Notes under the pieces: model-generated
Told to the model about the DNA's origin: nothing
The model's database searches: none
What the model saw: the letters and a program-made list of their open reading frames with translations, nothing else
In this document: one piece after another, positions 1 to 8,608 of the stretch
Numbering within the stretch: position 1 is the first letter of the stretch
Layout: every line of letters starts with the position of its first letter
DNA from: Gemmatimonadota bacterium
GTDB lineage: Bacteria > Gemmatimonadota > Gemmatimonadetes > Gemmatimonadales > GWC2-71-9
Length of the DNA stretch: 64,000 nucleotides
Direction: 5' to 3'
Assembly: GCA_003222115.1 (NCBI GenBank)
Contig: QHUL01000065.1
Location: 43,270-107,269 of the forward strand
Position numbers and translations under genes: made by a program

Positions 1-2
1 TC

Positions 3-1178
3 AAGTTTCCGCAGTATTTCGGGGTGTCGGCCGGGTTCGACCGACAGCTGCCGTTCAATACCGTGCTCACGGTCGAGGGGTTGTACCGCAAGGCGATCAA
101 CGGCGTGCTCATTCGCGACGCCAACATCAAGGGCCCCCGCATGGTCGGCGGACAGCCCTATACCGACCGCGATGGCCGCGTGCTCTACGCCGATACAATG
201 ACCAATGTCACCGGCCCCTCCCCGAGTGTCGCCGTGACCAACAACAACCAGCGCTGGATCACCACGCTGCGCGGCGCGGCCTTCACCGAGGGGATCATGG
301 AAGTCACCAACCAGTCCAAGGACTTCAACTACTCGATCTCAGCGCAACTCAACCGCCGTTTCTCGGACCGGCTCGAGGCGACGGTCGCTTACACGTACAT
401 AAAGTCGGAAGATGTGCAGAGTTTCACGTCGGACCGAGCGATCTCCAACTGGCGCAACAGCCGCCAGCTCTCGGTCTCGCACGACGATCTGATCACGACC
501 ACGTCGGTCTTCTCCCGGCCGCACCGCCTGGTCGCCTACGGGACGTACTCGCTGCCCTGGGCCGGCACCAGCACCGACCTCACCCTGTACTTCGAGCGCA
601 CCTCGGGGGTGCCGCTCACCTACGTCGCGAACGGCGACTTGAACGGCGACCTCTTTGCCGGCAACGACCCGATCTACGTCCCGCGCGACGCGACCGACCC
701 CGCGGAGATCCAGATCGGGACCGGCGTGGACGGCGCGTTCGTCCAGAATGCGGCCGCGGCGCAGGCGTTCAACCGGTTCATCAGCGCCCAGCCGTGCTTG
801 GACAAGCAGCGCGGCCACATCATGGAGCGCAACAGCTGCCGCAGCCCCGCCCAGAGCCGACTCGACGTGTCGCTGCGGCAGTCGCTGCCATCGTACCGCG
901 GACACGACCTCGCGCTGCAGCTCGACTTCTTCAACTTCCTCAACTTCTTGAACAAAGATTGGGGCCAGATCAAGCTCCCGACGATCAACCCGAGCTTCAG
1001 CCAGCAGGCGGCGCTGACCGTGACCGGCCGTAACTCTGGACCGCTGAGTCAGTCGATCTCGACGTTCACGTTCGACAACAAGCTGTATAACACGACGACC
1101 GGGGATCCGAAGCCGTTCGAGGGCAGGACCACCGGTAGCGTCTACCAGATCCAGCTCACGCTGCGCTACTCGTTCTGA
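3..1178 (+). CDS. TonB-dependent outer membrane receptor, C-terminal part (5' truncated by window)
   Basis: The frame is open from the first bases of the window, so only the last ~391 residues are present; the plug domain and most of the barrel lie upstream. The opening stretch (FDRQLPFNTVLTVEGLYRKA) resembles the barrel of Oar-like TonB-dependent receptors, which import large or scarce substrates across the outer membrane using TonB energy. The protein is rich in alternating aromatic/polar strands and ends in LRYSF, a terminal Phe typical of outer membrane beta-barrels assembled by BamA. The substrate cannot be told from this fragment. A perfect palindrome 26 bp downstream probably terminates it and the convergent gene. 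The family call is good; exact subfamily is inference. Confidence 0.78.
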   Translation, partial: KFPQYFGVSAGFDRQLPFNTVLTVEGLYRKAINGVLIRDANIKGPRMVGGQPYTDRDGRVLYADTMTNVTGPSPSVAVTNNNQRWITTLRGAAFTEGIMEVTNQSKDFNYSISAQLNRRFSDRLEATVAYTYIKSEDVQSFTSDRAISNWRNSRQLSVSHDDLITTTSVFSRPHRLVAYGTYSLPWAGTSTDLTLYFERTSGVPLTYVANGDLNGDLFAGNDPIYVPRDATDPAEIQIGTGVDGAFVQNAAAAQAFNRFISAQPCLDKQRGHIMERNSCRSPAQSRLDVSLRQSLPSYRGHDLALQLDFFNFLNFLNKDWGQIKLPTINPSFSQQAALTVTGRNSGPLSQSISTFTFDNKLYNTTTGDPKPFEGRTTGSVYQIQLTLRYSF

Positions 1179-1203
1179 GCCGATCCGAGGCGGCCTCCAC
1201 CGG

Positions 1204-1235
1204 GATGGGGATGCGGCTGCAGCCGCATCCCCATC
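1204..1235. terminator. Perfect 32-bp palindrome, probable bidirectional terminator
   Basis: A 16-bp inverted repeat (arm GATGGGGATGCGGCTG) with no spacer lies between the convergent TonB receptor and APC permease and overlaps the permease stop codon (complement of 1234-1236). No U-run follows on either strand, so a terminator role is inferred from position and symmetry. Confidence 0.6.
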
Positions 1236-2513
1236 ATCGCATCGCAGCCGAGCGGTACCGCAGCCAGATGTAGTAGGCGGGAATCCCGCTCAAGATGATC
1301 CCGACGTCGAGGGCGAACGCGGGGGTCTCGGACACGAGATAGTTTCCCAACAGGAACACGGCGCCGAGCAGGAAGACGAGCGGCACGACCGGATAGCCCC
1401 AAGTGCGATAGCCCCGCTCGAGATCCGGGCGCCGGCGCCGCAGCACGAACACCGCCGCCACCGCGAGCGCGTAGAACGGCCAGATTCCGATGATGAACTG
1501 GTCGGCCAGCTCCGTGAACCTCCGCACCAGCACGAACAGCGCCCCGAGGCACCCGGCCAGGACGATCGCACCCGTCGGCGCCCCCGTCCGCGGGTCGACG
1601 CGCGTGATGGCCTTGGGAAAAACGCCGTCCTCCGCCATGGCAAAGAAGATCCGCGGGGCGGTCATCATCGAGCCGTTGAGCGTTGGATCGGGATGAGATG
1701 CAGGTACACCAGGTTGGCCGCGAGGTACAGCGCGACCACGGAGCCCGTTCCAATGAACATCGCCCGCGGCAGGTTGCGCTGCGGATCCTTCACCTCCCCG
1801 CCGACGAACGCAAGATCGCCCCACCCGTCGTACGCCCACAGGATCGCCACCATCGCGAGCAGAAACGGCGACAGCCCCACCGCGGCTCGCTGGGCGAGCA
1901 TCGCACCGGCCCCGAGTCCCTGCCCGCCACCCAGGGCGAAGCCGAGCACGACCAGCAGGGCGAGAGCCCCGACTTTCAACGCCGTGCTCACGTTCTGTAC
2001 GATCGCGGCGCGGTGAATGCCGACGTAGTTGACGACGGCAACGAGCAGGACGAAGAGCGCGGCCAGGAGCTGCTCGGCGCGCACTGCCTGGCCGGCCACG
2101 CTCACCGCCGTCGCGGCCGGATCGAGCCCGAGGACCCGCAGCGTGTACGCCGCGGACGTGATCGAGATCGCGCCGTAGGCGCCCGGGCGGATGATCAACA
2201 GCTCCGCCCACCCGAAGAGAAAAGCGGGGAGCGGCCCGAACGCCTCGCGGATGAAGACGTAGATGCCGCCCGAGCGCGGGAACAGCGCCGCGAGCTCAGC
2301 ATACGTGAGCGCCCCGCACAGCGTCACCGCACCACCCAGCACCCAGCTCAGGAGGAACAGCGGCACATCGTCCACGCGCTGCGCGATCGCCGCGGGCGTG
2401 CGGAAGATGCCGCTGCCGATCGTCGAGCCCACGACGACGGCGACGGCGCTCCACAGACCGAGGCGACGGGGCAGCCGCTCGCCCCAGCGATCGAGCGGTG
2501 TGGGTGTGGACAT
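1234..2513 (-). pseudogene. APC-family amino acid permease with internal deletion and frameshift
   Basis: Two frames together make an amino acid-polyamine-organocation permease. The N-terminal part starts at ATG 2513 with the first transmembrane helix and GSTIGSGIF substrate-binding motif. It runs well past the middle of the protein to YLHLIPI near 1690. The C-terminal part resumes in another frame at LNGSMMTAPRIFFAMAEDG (near 1680). In family members about 40 residues separate these two motifs; here they almost touch, so the break is a deletion of roughly 120 bp that is not a multiple of three, not a single-base slip. About 425 of an expected ~465 codons remain. As written it would make a truncated protein lacking the last helices. 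It may be a true pseudogene or an assembly collapse. It diverges from ctaA. Confidence 0.8.
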
Positions 2514-2542
2514 GCGGCCGCACAATATACATTTCCGGCCTC

Positions 2543-3421
2543 ATGACGCGACGCTTCGCGCGGCTCGCATGGGCCGCCGCCGCCTGCACCTACCTCCTCA
2601 TCGTCCTCGGCGCCATCGTGCGGATCACGGGGTCGGGGATGGGCTGCGGCGACCACTGGCCGCTGTGCAACGGGCGCCTGCTCCCCCCACTCGGCGATCT
2701 CGGAACCCTGATCGAGTGGAACCACCGGCTGGCCGCCGCCCTCGTCTCGATCCTCGTGGTTGCGCTGGCCGGATCTGCGTGGTGGTTACGTCGGGATGCG
2801 CGCAGCGCGACGCCGGATGTGTCCAACGGCCCGATCGGCCACCGCCTGCGACCGCTCGCGACCGCCCGCGACCGCCCGGGGGTGGGGGCGTACGTCGCGC
2901 TCGCGTTACTCCTCGTTCAGGTTGGGCTGGGGGCGGTGACCGTGAAGCTGGCGCTGCCGCCATGGACGGTCATCCTCCACCTCGGCACCGCGATGCTGCT
3001 ACTCGCCGCGCTGATCGTGGCGGCACAGGGGTCCAGACTGACCCCGGGCTTGCGCCCGGGGTTAGTGGCCCTCGCGCTCGGCTTCGCCACCGTGCTGTTC
3101 GGCGCCCTGACGGCGAACCTGGGCGCGGCGAGCGCTTGCCTCGGATTCCCGCTCTGCAACGGTCAGCTCGCCCCAGATGGCAACTCCTTGCAGCACGTCC
3201 ATTGGACCCACCGGCTGCTCGCCTACACGCTGTTCGCATACACCCTGTGGTGGGCCGCGCGCACGAGGGGGCGTTGGGCGTGGGGCGTGGTCGCCCTGGT
3301 CCTCCTTCAGATCGCGGTCGGCGCCGTGATGGTCCTGCTCGCGCTGCCGCCGCCAGTGCAGGCCGCCCACGTAGCCGTGGGCGCGGCGGTGTGGGCGGCC
3401 CTGGTGCTCGCGGTCGCATGA
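2543..3421 (+). CDS. ctaA: Heme A synthase (CtaA/Cox15 family)
   Basis: 292-aa polytopic membrane protein that oxidises the C8 methyl of heme O to give heme A for aa3-type cytochrome c oxidase. It opens with a transmembrane helix followed by GAIVRITGSGMGCGDHWPLC, a CtaA hallmark, and repeats the pattern in the second half (LGAASACLGFPLCNG), as expected from the internal duplication of the family. Candidate heme-ligand histidines are in EWNHRLAA (about residue 59), HLGTAM, WTHRLLAY (about 222) and AAHVAVGA. The start at ATG 2543 places the Met just before helix 1. The stop overlaps the ABC exporter start in an ATGA. A GC-rich palindrome at 3041-3062 is translated within a loop. Typical length is ~300 aa, so it looks intact. 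Confidence 0.93.
   Translation: MTRRFARLAWAAAACTYLLIVLGAIVRITGSGMGCGDHWPLCNGRLLPPLGDLGTLIEWNHRLAAALVSILVVALAGSAWWLRRDARSATPDVSNGPIGHRLRPLATARDRPGVGAYVALALLLVQVGLGAVTVKLALPPWTVILHLGTAMLLLAALIVAAQGSRLTPGLRPGLVALALGFATVLFGALTANLGAASACLGFPLCNGQLAPDGNSLQHVHWTHRLLAYTLFAYTLWWAARTRGRWAWGVVALVLLQIAVGAVMVLLALPPPVQAAHVAVGAAVWAALVLAVA
3041..3062. repeat. GC-rich palindrome inside ctaA
   Basis: Nine-base arms ACCCCGGGC / GCCCGGGGT around a TTGC loop, read as part of a hydrophilic loop in CtaA (LTPGLRPGL). Related palindromes lie inside other genes at 8289-8311, 16127-16140 and 42763-42778. Confidence 0.6.
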
Positions 3422-5178
3422 GCATCTTCCCTTCCCCCCGGGCGCTCGTCCGGTTATGGCCGCGGATCCGGCCGCACCGCTGGCGGCTCCTCGTCGCGAC
3501 GGTGTGCCTCACGGCAAGCGCCGCGATCGGCCTCGCGTTCCCTCAGATCGTGCGGTATCTCCTCGACGCCGCCTTCGTGCGGCACGACGGCGCGCTGCTC
3601 GACCGCATCGCGCTCGGGTTGGTGGGCCTGTTCACCATCCAGGGCCTGCTCAACTTCTCGCAGGCTTACCTCCTCTCGTCCGCCGGCGAGCGCGTGATCG
3701 CGCGGCTGCGGCAGGATCTGTTCGAGCACCTGGTGCGCCTCCCCCCCGGCTTCTTCGCCGAGCGTCGGACAGGCGAGCTCGTGAGCCGGCTCTCCGCCGA
3801 TATCGGCACGATGCAAGGGCTCGTGAGTTACCAGATCTCCGAGTTCGCACGCCAGGTGCTCTACTTCCTGGGTGGCGTCACGCTGCTCACGCTCACGCAC
3901 CCCGAGCTCACGCGCACCACGCTGCTCGTCGTGCCCGTCGTCGTGGGTGCGGCGGTGTTCTTCGGCCGGCGGCTGCGGAAGATCAGCACCGGGGTGCAGG
4001 ACAAGATCGCCGAGGCGACCGCGGTGGCGGAGGAGGCATTCACGCAGATCCGCACCGTGCAGAGCTTCGTGCAGGAAGCGTGGGAGGGAGCGCGCTACGG
4101 ACGCAAGATGGCCGACGTGGTGCGCGCGGCGTTGCGCCGGGCGCTCGTGCGCGGGGTGTTCGTCGGGGTGATCACGTTCGCGTTGTTCAGCGGCGTGGCG
4201 GTCGTGCTGTGGCAAGGGGGACGCCTGGTGCTGGCCGGCGTGCTGACCGCGGGGACGCTGGTCTCCTTCCTCCTGTACAGCGTCTTCATCGCCGCCGCGG
4301 TGGGAGCGCTGACGAGTCTATTCTCGAGCTACCAGGAGACGGTGGGCGCGGCCCGCCGCGTGTTCGAGCTGCTGGACACCGAGCCCGCGATCTCGGACCC
4401 GCCGGACCCCCGTCCCCTACGCCAGCCGGTGCGGGGCGACGTGGCGCTCGATAATGTGAGCTTCCGATACCAACCGGAGCTCCCCCTCGCGCTCGAGCAG
4501 GTCTCGTTGCGTCTGGCGCCGGGTGAGGTGGTGGCGCTGGTCGGGCCATCCGGGGCGGGCAAGACGACGCTCGCGAACCTGCTGCCGCGCTTCTGGGACG
4601 TGACGAGCGGCCGCATCACGCTCGACAGCGTGGATATTCGGGCGCTGCGGCTCGCCGATCTGCGGCACAGCATCGGCATCGTGCCGCAGGAGCCGGTGCT
4701 GTTCAGCGGCCCGGTCGCGGAGAACATCGCGTACGGGCGGCCCGAAGCGGGCCCGGCGGAGATCGAGGCCGCGGCCCGCGCGGCGCACGCGCACGAGTTC
4801 GTGGAGCGCCTGCCGCAGGGCTACGCGACGCTGGTGGGGGAGCGCGGGGTCAAGCTCTCGGGGGGCCAGCGCCAGCGGATCGCGATCGCGCGGGCGCTCC
4901 TCAAGGACCCGGTGGTCCTGATCCTCGACGAAGCGACCTCGAGCCTCGACGCCGAGAGCGAGCGCCTGATCGAAGCGGCGCTGGAGCGGCTGCTCAAGGG
5001 CCGCACCACGCTGATCATCGCGCACCGCCTGTCCACGGTGCGCCGCGCCGACCGGCTGGTCGTGCTCGACCGCGGGCGCGTGGTCGAAGAGGGCACGCAC
5101 GACGAGCTGCTCGCCCTGGGCCGGCTGTACGCCCGGCTGTATCAGCGTCAGTTCCGGGACGACGCCGTCCCCGTCTGA
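3418..5178 (+). CDS. ABC transporter, fused permease and ATPase (MsbA/BmrA type)
   Basis: 586-aa half-transporter: an N-terminal six-helix ABC exporter domain (about residues 20-310) fused to a nucleotide-binding domain. Walker A GPSGAGKTT lies near residue 376, signature LSGGQRQR near 481, Walker B VVLILDEATSS near 500 and the switch His in IIAHRLSTVRRAD near 533. It would homodimerise in the inner membrane and export lipids, drugs or peptides. The sequence does not fix the substrate; MsbA-like lipid A flipping is possible but no lipid A genes are adjacent. ATG 3418 overlaps the ctaA stop by 4 bp, so the pair is probably co-transcribed. It converges on the M24 peptidase with only 11 bp between stops. 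Confidence 0.92.
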   Translation: MSIFPSPRALVRLWPRIRPHRWRLLVATVCLTASAAIGLAFPQIVRYLLDAAFVRHDGALLDRIALGLVGLFTIQGLLNFSQAYLLSSAGERVIARLRQDLFEHLVRLPPGFFAERRTGELVSRLSADIGTMQGLVSYQISEFARQVLYFLGGVTLLTLTHPELTRTTLLVVPVVVGAAVFFGRRLRKISTGVQDKIAEATAVAEEAFTQIRTVQSFVQEAWEGARYGRKMADVVRAALRRALVRGVFVGVITFALFSGVAVVLWQGGRLVLAGVLTAGTLVSFLLYSVFIAAAVGALTSLFSSYQETVGAARRVFELLDTEPAISDPPDPRPLRQPVRGDVALDNVSFRYQPELPLALEQVSLRLAPGEVVALVGPSGAGKTTLANLLPRFWDVTSGRITLDSVDIRALRLADLRHSIGIVPQEPVLFSGPVAENIAYGRPEAGPAEIEAAARAAHAHEFVERLPQGYATLVGERGVKLSGGQRQRIAIARALLKDPVVLILDEATSSLDAESERLIEAALERLLKGRTTLIIAHRLSTVRRADRLVVLDRGRVVEEGTHDELLALGRLYARLYQRQFRDDAVPV

Positions 5179-5189
5179 GGCGTGGCAGC

Positions 5190-6392
5190 CTAGACGAGAG
5201 CGAGGTCTCGCTGCGGCGACGGCGGGGTCACTTCGGGGCCGCTCTCCGCGAGAAACACGTTGATCTCGCTCCGCATGCCGAAGCGCCCCGGCAGGTAGAC
5301 GCCCGGCTCCACGGAGAACCCGATCCCCGCGACGAGCGGCCGGGTGTCGGCCGTCTCGAAGTTGTCGAGATGCGGACCCGAGCCGTGCAGATCGCGGTCG
5401 ATCGAATGGCCGGTGCGGTGCACGAAGAATTCGGCGTAGCCGGCTTCGCGAATCACCGCGCGCGCCGCATCGTCGAGATCGGCGCCGGTGACGGGCAGTG
5501 ACCCTTCCCCCTTCCCCCTTCCCCCTTCCCAGCTCTTGCGGAGCGTCTCCACTGCCGCGTCGCGGGCCTCGCGCACCGCCTGCCAGACCCGCTTCACGTC
5601 GGCGCCCGGGGCCCGCCCGGCGAAGGCCATCCACGTCTGGTCGGCGAAGACGGCACCGAGCGCCGGCCCGGCCCACAGGTCGAGCAGCAGCACCTGGCCC
5701 GCTTCGAGCCGGCGATCCGCGCCCTCGTGCGGCTCGTAGTGCGGCAGCGCCGCGTTCTCCTGGAACGCGACGATCGGGGGATGGTCCGTCACGAAGCCGG
5801 ATCGCTCGATCGCCGCGAGCACGCGGCGCTGCAGCGTCGTCTCCCGCACCTCCGCCCCGCGCGCGGTCTCGCTTCCCGCCCAGCGGAGCGCCTCGGTGGC
5901 GATCTCGGCGAGGGCGCGGGCGGCGCGGCGGTGGCCGTCGAGATCGGCTGCTGTCCACCGCGCGGCGAAGCGCGTGACGAGCGGCGCGGACGACACGATC
6001 GTGGCCCCGAACGACTCGAGCAGCTGCACGACGCCGTGCGGCACGCGATCGAGGTAGGGCACGGCGTCGGCGGGCGAGATCTCCATCGCGAGCCGCTTGC
6101 CGGCGACGAGCGCCCGCAGGTGCTCGTGCAGCTCCCGCCACGAGCCGTACGGACGCACCTCGCCGGGGAAGCCCTGCAACGGCTGCAGCTCGATGCGATG
6201 CACGAGGGCGACCGGCGCGCCGCGCTGAGGCAGCAGCACGAACAGGCGTCGGGTGCCCATCCCGCCCACCGCGAGCACGCGGCCGGCCACGGGGTTAACC
6301 GAGCGGAAATCGAACAACAGCCAGCCGTCCGCGCCGAGCGCGGCGAGGGCCTCGCGCAGCGCGGCGAGATCCAGGCCGTCGAGCGCGGGCAT
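5190..6392 (-). CDS. M24-family metallopeptidase (Xaa-Pro aminopeptidase-like)
   Basis: 400-aa protein with a creatinase-like N-terminal domain and a C-terminal pita-bread domain. The dinuclear metal ligands are all visible: two Asp in LLLDLWAG and AVFADQTW, His in HRTGHSID (about residue 327), Glu in SVEPGVY and Glu in RSEINVFL. It probably cleaves X-Pro peptides in the cytoplasm, since no signal peptide is seen. Its ATG overlaps the TGA of the upstream gene by one base (TGATG), suggesting translational coupling. A (CCCCCTT)n tandem repeat at 5502-5530 lies within the frame and is translated as a Gly/Glu/Lys/Arg-rich loop (WEGGRGKGEGS) between two helices, which is not expected in the family. 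Confidence 0.88.
   Translation of the reverse strand: MPALDGLDLAALREALAALGADGWLLFDFRSVNPVAGRVLAVGGMGTRRLFVLLPQRGAPVALVHRIELQPLQGFPGEVRPYGSWRELHEHLRALVAGKRLAMEISPADAVPYLDRVPHGVVQLLESFGATIVSSAPLVTRFAARWTAADLDGHRRAARALAEIATEALRWAGSETARGAEVRETTLQRRVLAAIERSGFVTDHPPIVAFQENAALPHYEPHEGADRRLEAGQVLLLDLWAGPALGAVFADQTWMAFAGRAPGADVKRVWQAVREARDAAVETLRKSWEGGRGKGEGSLPVTGADLDDAARAVIREAGYAEFFVHRTGHSIDRDLHGSGPHLDNFETADTRPLVAGIGFSVEPGVYLPGRFGMRSEINVFLAESGPEVTPPSPQRDLALV
5502..5530. repeat. (CCCCCTT)n heptamer tandem repeat inside a coding sequence
   Basis: Four C-runs of five or fewer separated by TT, about 29 bp with period 7. On the coding (minus) strand it reads GGGGGAA units and is translated as a GGRGKGEG peptide in the M24 peptidase. 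The same heptamer occurs at 10484-10507 and in the hairpin at 42199-42228. Confidence 0.8.
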
Positions 6393-6997
6393 CAGTGGTG
6401 CCGGGGGTCGGGCGGCGCGGCGCGCCACTCGCAGCGGTCGCCGCCGGTCGCTCGGCAGGAGGTGTGCAGCATCGCGCCTTCGAAGCCCATGAGCAGCCGC
6501 AGCAGCTCGGCGAACGCCGCCGCGTACAGCGCGCAGGCGGCGCCGTCCGGCGTCGCCCGCACGGCGATCGGGTCGTTCACCCGCGCCACCGGCACGTCGC
6601 CGTCGCGCCGCAGGTCGCCCCCCAAGACCGCCCGCGCGGCGCGGCGCGCGACCACGAGTCCGAGCGCCCGCGGCGCTGCGCGCGCGGCGAGCCGGCCCAG
6701 CACGGATGCCCGCCGCACGGCGCGCCGCGCCGCCCGCCGGCCGGCGTCGGCGAACACCAGGTCCGCGTCGGGCCGACGGCCCACGAGCCGCAACAGCGCC
6801 TCGACGTGCGCCGGGTCCGCACCCGCGTCCCGCCGCACCTGAGCCTCGTACTGCACGAGCTGCAGGGCCACGGTGGGCGAAAGACCCAGGCGCTTGCTCA
6901 AGAGCTCCTCGGCGAATTCGGAAAGCCCGTCTTCGACCGGGGTGTCGAGGTTCCGGACGGCCTCGAGAACGGCCAGCGGCACGATGCTGTGGATCAC
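6392..6997 (-). CDS. Protein with C-terminal V4R-like (4-vinyl reductase) domain
   Basis: 201-aa soluble protein of uncertain role. The C-terminal ~60 residues (FAELLRLLMGFEGAMLHTSC followed by RATGGDRCEW) match the shape of V4R/XylR-N/heme-NO-related small-molecule binding domains. In these a Cys and a G-D-x-C motif lie at the end. The N-terminal half is helical and Arg/Ala-rich. V4R domains bind hydrophobic small molecules or metals in regulators and in bacteriochlorophyll enzymes; there are no photosynthesis genes here, so a sensor or carrier role is more likely. It precedes the M24 peptidase with a 1-bp overlap and diverges from the ECF sigma gene. Assignment to V4R is by motif only. Confidence 0.5.
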   Translation of the reverse strand: MIHSIVPLAVLEAVRNLDTPVEDGLSEFAEELLSKRLGLSPTVALQLVQYEAQVRRDAGADPAHVEALLRLVGRRPDADLVFADAGRRAARRAVRRASVLGRLAARAAPRALGLVVARRAARAVLGGDLRRDGDVPVARVNDPIAVRATPDGAACALYAAAFAELLRLLMGFEGAMLHTSCRATGGDRCEWRAAPPDPRHH

Positions 6998-7058
6998 GGC
7001 GCGCGAAACCTAGCACCCCATTGCGGAACTCGGTAGCGCACGGGCAGGTTACACGGCG

Positions 7059-7652
7059 ATGAGCACCGCCACCCCCGCCACCCCCGCGCCGGGACCCGTC
7101 GACGAGAAGCGCGCGACCTTCGAGCGCGAGGCGCTGGTGCACCTCGACTCCCTGTACCGCGTCGCCCTGCGGCTCACGGGGAACGCCGCCGACGCCGACG
7201 ACCTCGTCCAGGAGACGATGCTCAAGGCGTACCGCGCCTGGGACCAGTATGAGAAGGGGACGAACGCGAAGGGATGGCTGCTCACCATCCTGCGGCACGC
7301 CTTCATCAATGAATACCGCCGGCGCACCCGGCATCCGGAGACCGTGGACCTCGACGCGATCGAGCCCTACTCGGTGTTCGGCGACGTACAGGACGACGAC
7401 CCCCAGGGCACGTTCTTCGACCGCATCGTGGACGACGAGGTGCTCCGGGCCATCGACCAGCTGCCGGAACAATTTCGAGAGACGGTCGTGTTGAGTGACG
7501 TGGAGGGGCTCTCCTACGAGGAGATCGCCCGCATCCTCGAGGTCCCCGTGGGCACAGTGAAATCGCGCCTGTTCCGAGCCCGCCGCCTGCTCCAGCGGAA
7601 ACTGTACGACTACGCGGTCGGCATGGGATACATCAAGGCAAGCCCCGCATGA
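7059..7652 (+). CDS. ECF RNA polymerase sigma factor (RpoE/SigR-like)
   Basis: 197-aa group 4 sigma factor. Region 2 covers about residues 25-92 (ADDLVQETMLKAYRAWDQY and the 2.4 helix NEYRRR). Region 4 spans about 130-185 with a helix-turn-helix (LSYEEIARILEVPVGTVKSR). An acidic linker separates them. The next gene, overlapping by 4 bp, encodes a zinc-binding anti-sigma factor, so activity is probably released by thiol oxidation, as for SigR/RsrA. The regulon is unknown, but the DUF92 gene overlaps the anti-sigma stop and may be in the same transcript. Confidence 0.93.
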   Translation: MSTATPATPAPGPVDEKRATFEREALVHLDSLYRVALRLTGNAADADDLVQETMLKAYRAWDQYEKGTNAKGWLLTILRHAFINEYRRRTRHPETVDLDAIEPYSVFGDVQDDDPQGTFFDRIVDDEVLRAIDQLPEQFRETVVLSDVEGLSYEEIARILEVPVGTVKSRLFRARRLLQRKLYDYAVGMGYIKASPA

Positions 7653-7873
7653 ACTGTCGCGAGTGCACCGAGCATTTGTACGAGTTCCTCGACAAGGAGC
7701 TCACCCCTGAGGTCGAGCGGGAGATCCGGACGCACCTCGAGGACTGCCCTCCCTGCGGCGAGCACTTCGACTTCGAGCGTCTGTTCCTCGACTTCCTGCA
7801 GGCCCGCTGCCGCGCCCGCGGCGCGCCTCCCGACCTGAAGCGCCGGATACTCCGCGAACTGTTCGACGAGTGA
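7649..7873 (+). CDS. Zinc-binding anti-sigma factor (ZAS domain, RsrA-like)
   Basis: 74-aa protein with MNCRECTEHLYEFLD at the start and the ZAS signature HLEDCPPC (HxxxCxxC) about residues 31-38. This is the Zn-binding core that clamps the cognate sigma factor in the reduced state and lets go on oxidation. It has no transmembrane helix, so it acts in the cytoplasm. Further Cys residues (Cys2-type positions at the N-terminus and one at ~54) could take part in disulfide switching. ATG 7649 overlaps the sigma stop (ATGA), the usual translational coupling of sigma and anti-sigma. Confidence 0.88.
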   Translation: MNCRECTEHLYEFLDKELTPEVEREIRTHLEDCPPCGEHFDFERLFLDFLQARCRARGAPPDLKRRILRELFDE

Positions 7874-8553
7874 GCTGGCTCACCCGGGACGGCTTGGCCG
7901 CGAGCCTCGCGGTCGGCGTCGCGGTGACCTGGGGGTTGGGCTGGCCCGGCCTCGCGCTGCTCGCGGCGTTCTTCCTGTCCGGCAGCTTGCTGACGCGGTG
8001 GGCCAGCGGGACGGGCGGCCGGCGGAACGCGCGGCAGGTGCTCGCAAACGGGGGGATCGCCGCCGCCGCTGCCCTGGCAGGCTCCTGGCCCGCCGCCGCC
8101 GGAGCGATCGCCGCCGCAACAGCGGACACCTGGGCAACCGAGATCGGCTCGTTCTCCCCCGTAGCGCCGCGGCTCGTGACCACGTGGGAGCGCGTCACTC
8201 GCGGAGCATCGGGGGGTATCACGGCGCTCGGCACCGCGGGCGGCGTGGCGGGAGCGGTGGCGATCGCGGCACTGGCCTTCGCGGTGGAACCCCGGGGCGT
8301 GGCCCCGGGGTCAGCCGTCTTGGTGGGGGCCGGCTTCGCAGGTATGGCGGCGGACTCGCTGCTGGGAGCGACCTTGCAGGGACTGTACGAATGCCCGGCG
8401 TGCGGCGCGCGCTCCGAGCGGCGTGACACCGTGTGCCACGCGCCGGTGCGGCTCATCAGGGGCAGGCGATGGCTGGACAACGACGGCGTGAATCTCACGG
8501 CCACACTGGTCGGCGCGGCGGTTGCCGCGCTCGGCGCGCGGTTCTCTTCGTGA
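7870..8553 (+). CDS. DUF92/TMEM19-family membrane protein
   Basis: 227-aa integral membrane protein with about six hydrophobic segments and the family signature ATADTWATEIG followed by VTRGASGGITALGT, so it belongs to DUF92. Plant VTE5/VTE6 relatives phosphorylate phytol or phytyl phosphate, so an isoprenoid-alcohol (phosphate) kinase role is possible; this is inference from remote homologues. GTG 7870 overlaps the anti-sigma stop (GTGA). The next gene is an FAD protein of the geranylgeranyl reductase family, which strengthens an isoprenoid link. A palindrome at 8289-8311 is translated in a loop (EPRGVAPGS), and a CPAC/C pair near residue 177 is unusual. Confidence 0.75.
   Translation: MSWLTRDGLAASLAVGVAVTWGLGWPGLALLAAFFLSGSLLTRWASGTGGRRNARQVLANGGIAAAAALAGSWPAAAGAIAAATADTWATEIGSFSPVAPRLVTTWERVTRGASGGITALGTAGGVAGAVAIAALAFAVEPRGVAPGSAVLVGAGFAGMAADSLLGATLQGLYECPACGARSERRDTVCHAPVRLIRGRRWLDNDGVNLTATLVGAAVAALGARFSS
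8289..8311. repeat. GC-rich palindrome inside the DUF92 gene
   Basis: Ten-base arms ACCCCGGGGC / GCCCCGGGGT around a GTG loop. Same core (ACCCCGGG) as the palindrome inside ctaA at 3041-3062. Confidence 0.6.
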
Positions 8554-8608
8554 TCGCCGTCCCGACGGCCCGCGGGCTCCTCCTTCTCGCGGAGCTAACC
8601 GGGAAAAG

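Noticed and set aside
4417..6141. Long minus-strand open frame overlapping the ABC exporter and the M24 gene
   Set aside because: No domain is visible, composition is that of a shadow frame, and both overlapped genes have full catalytic motifs.
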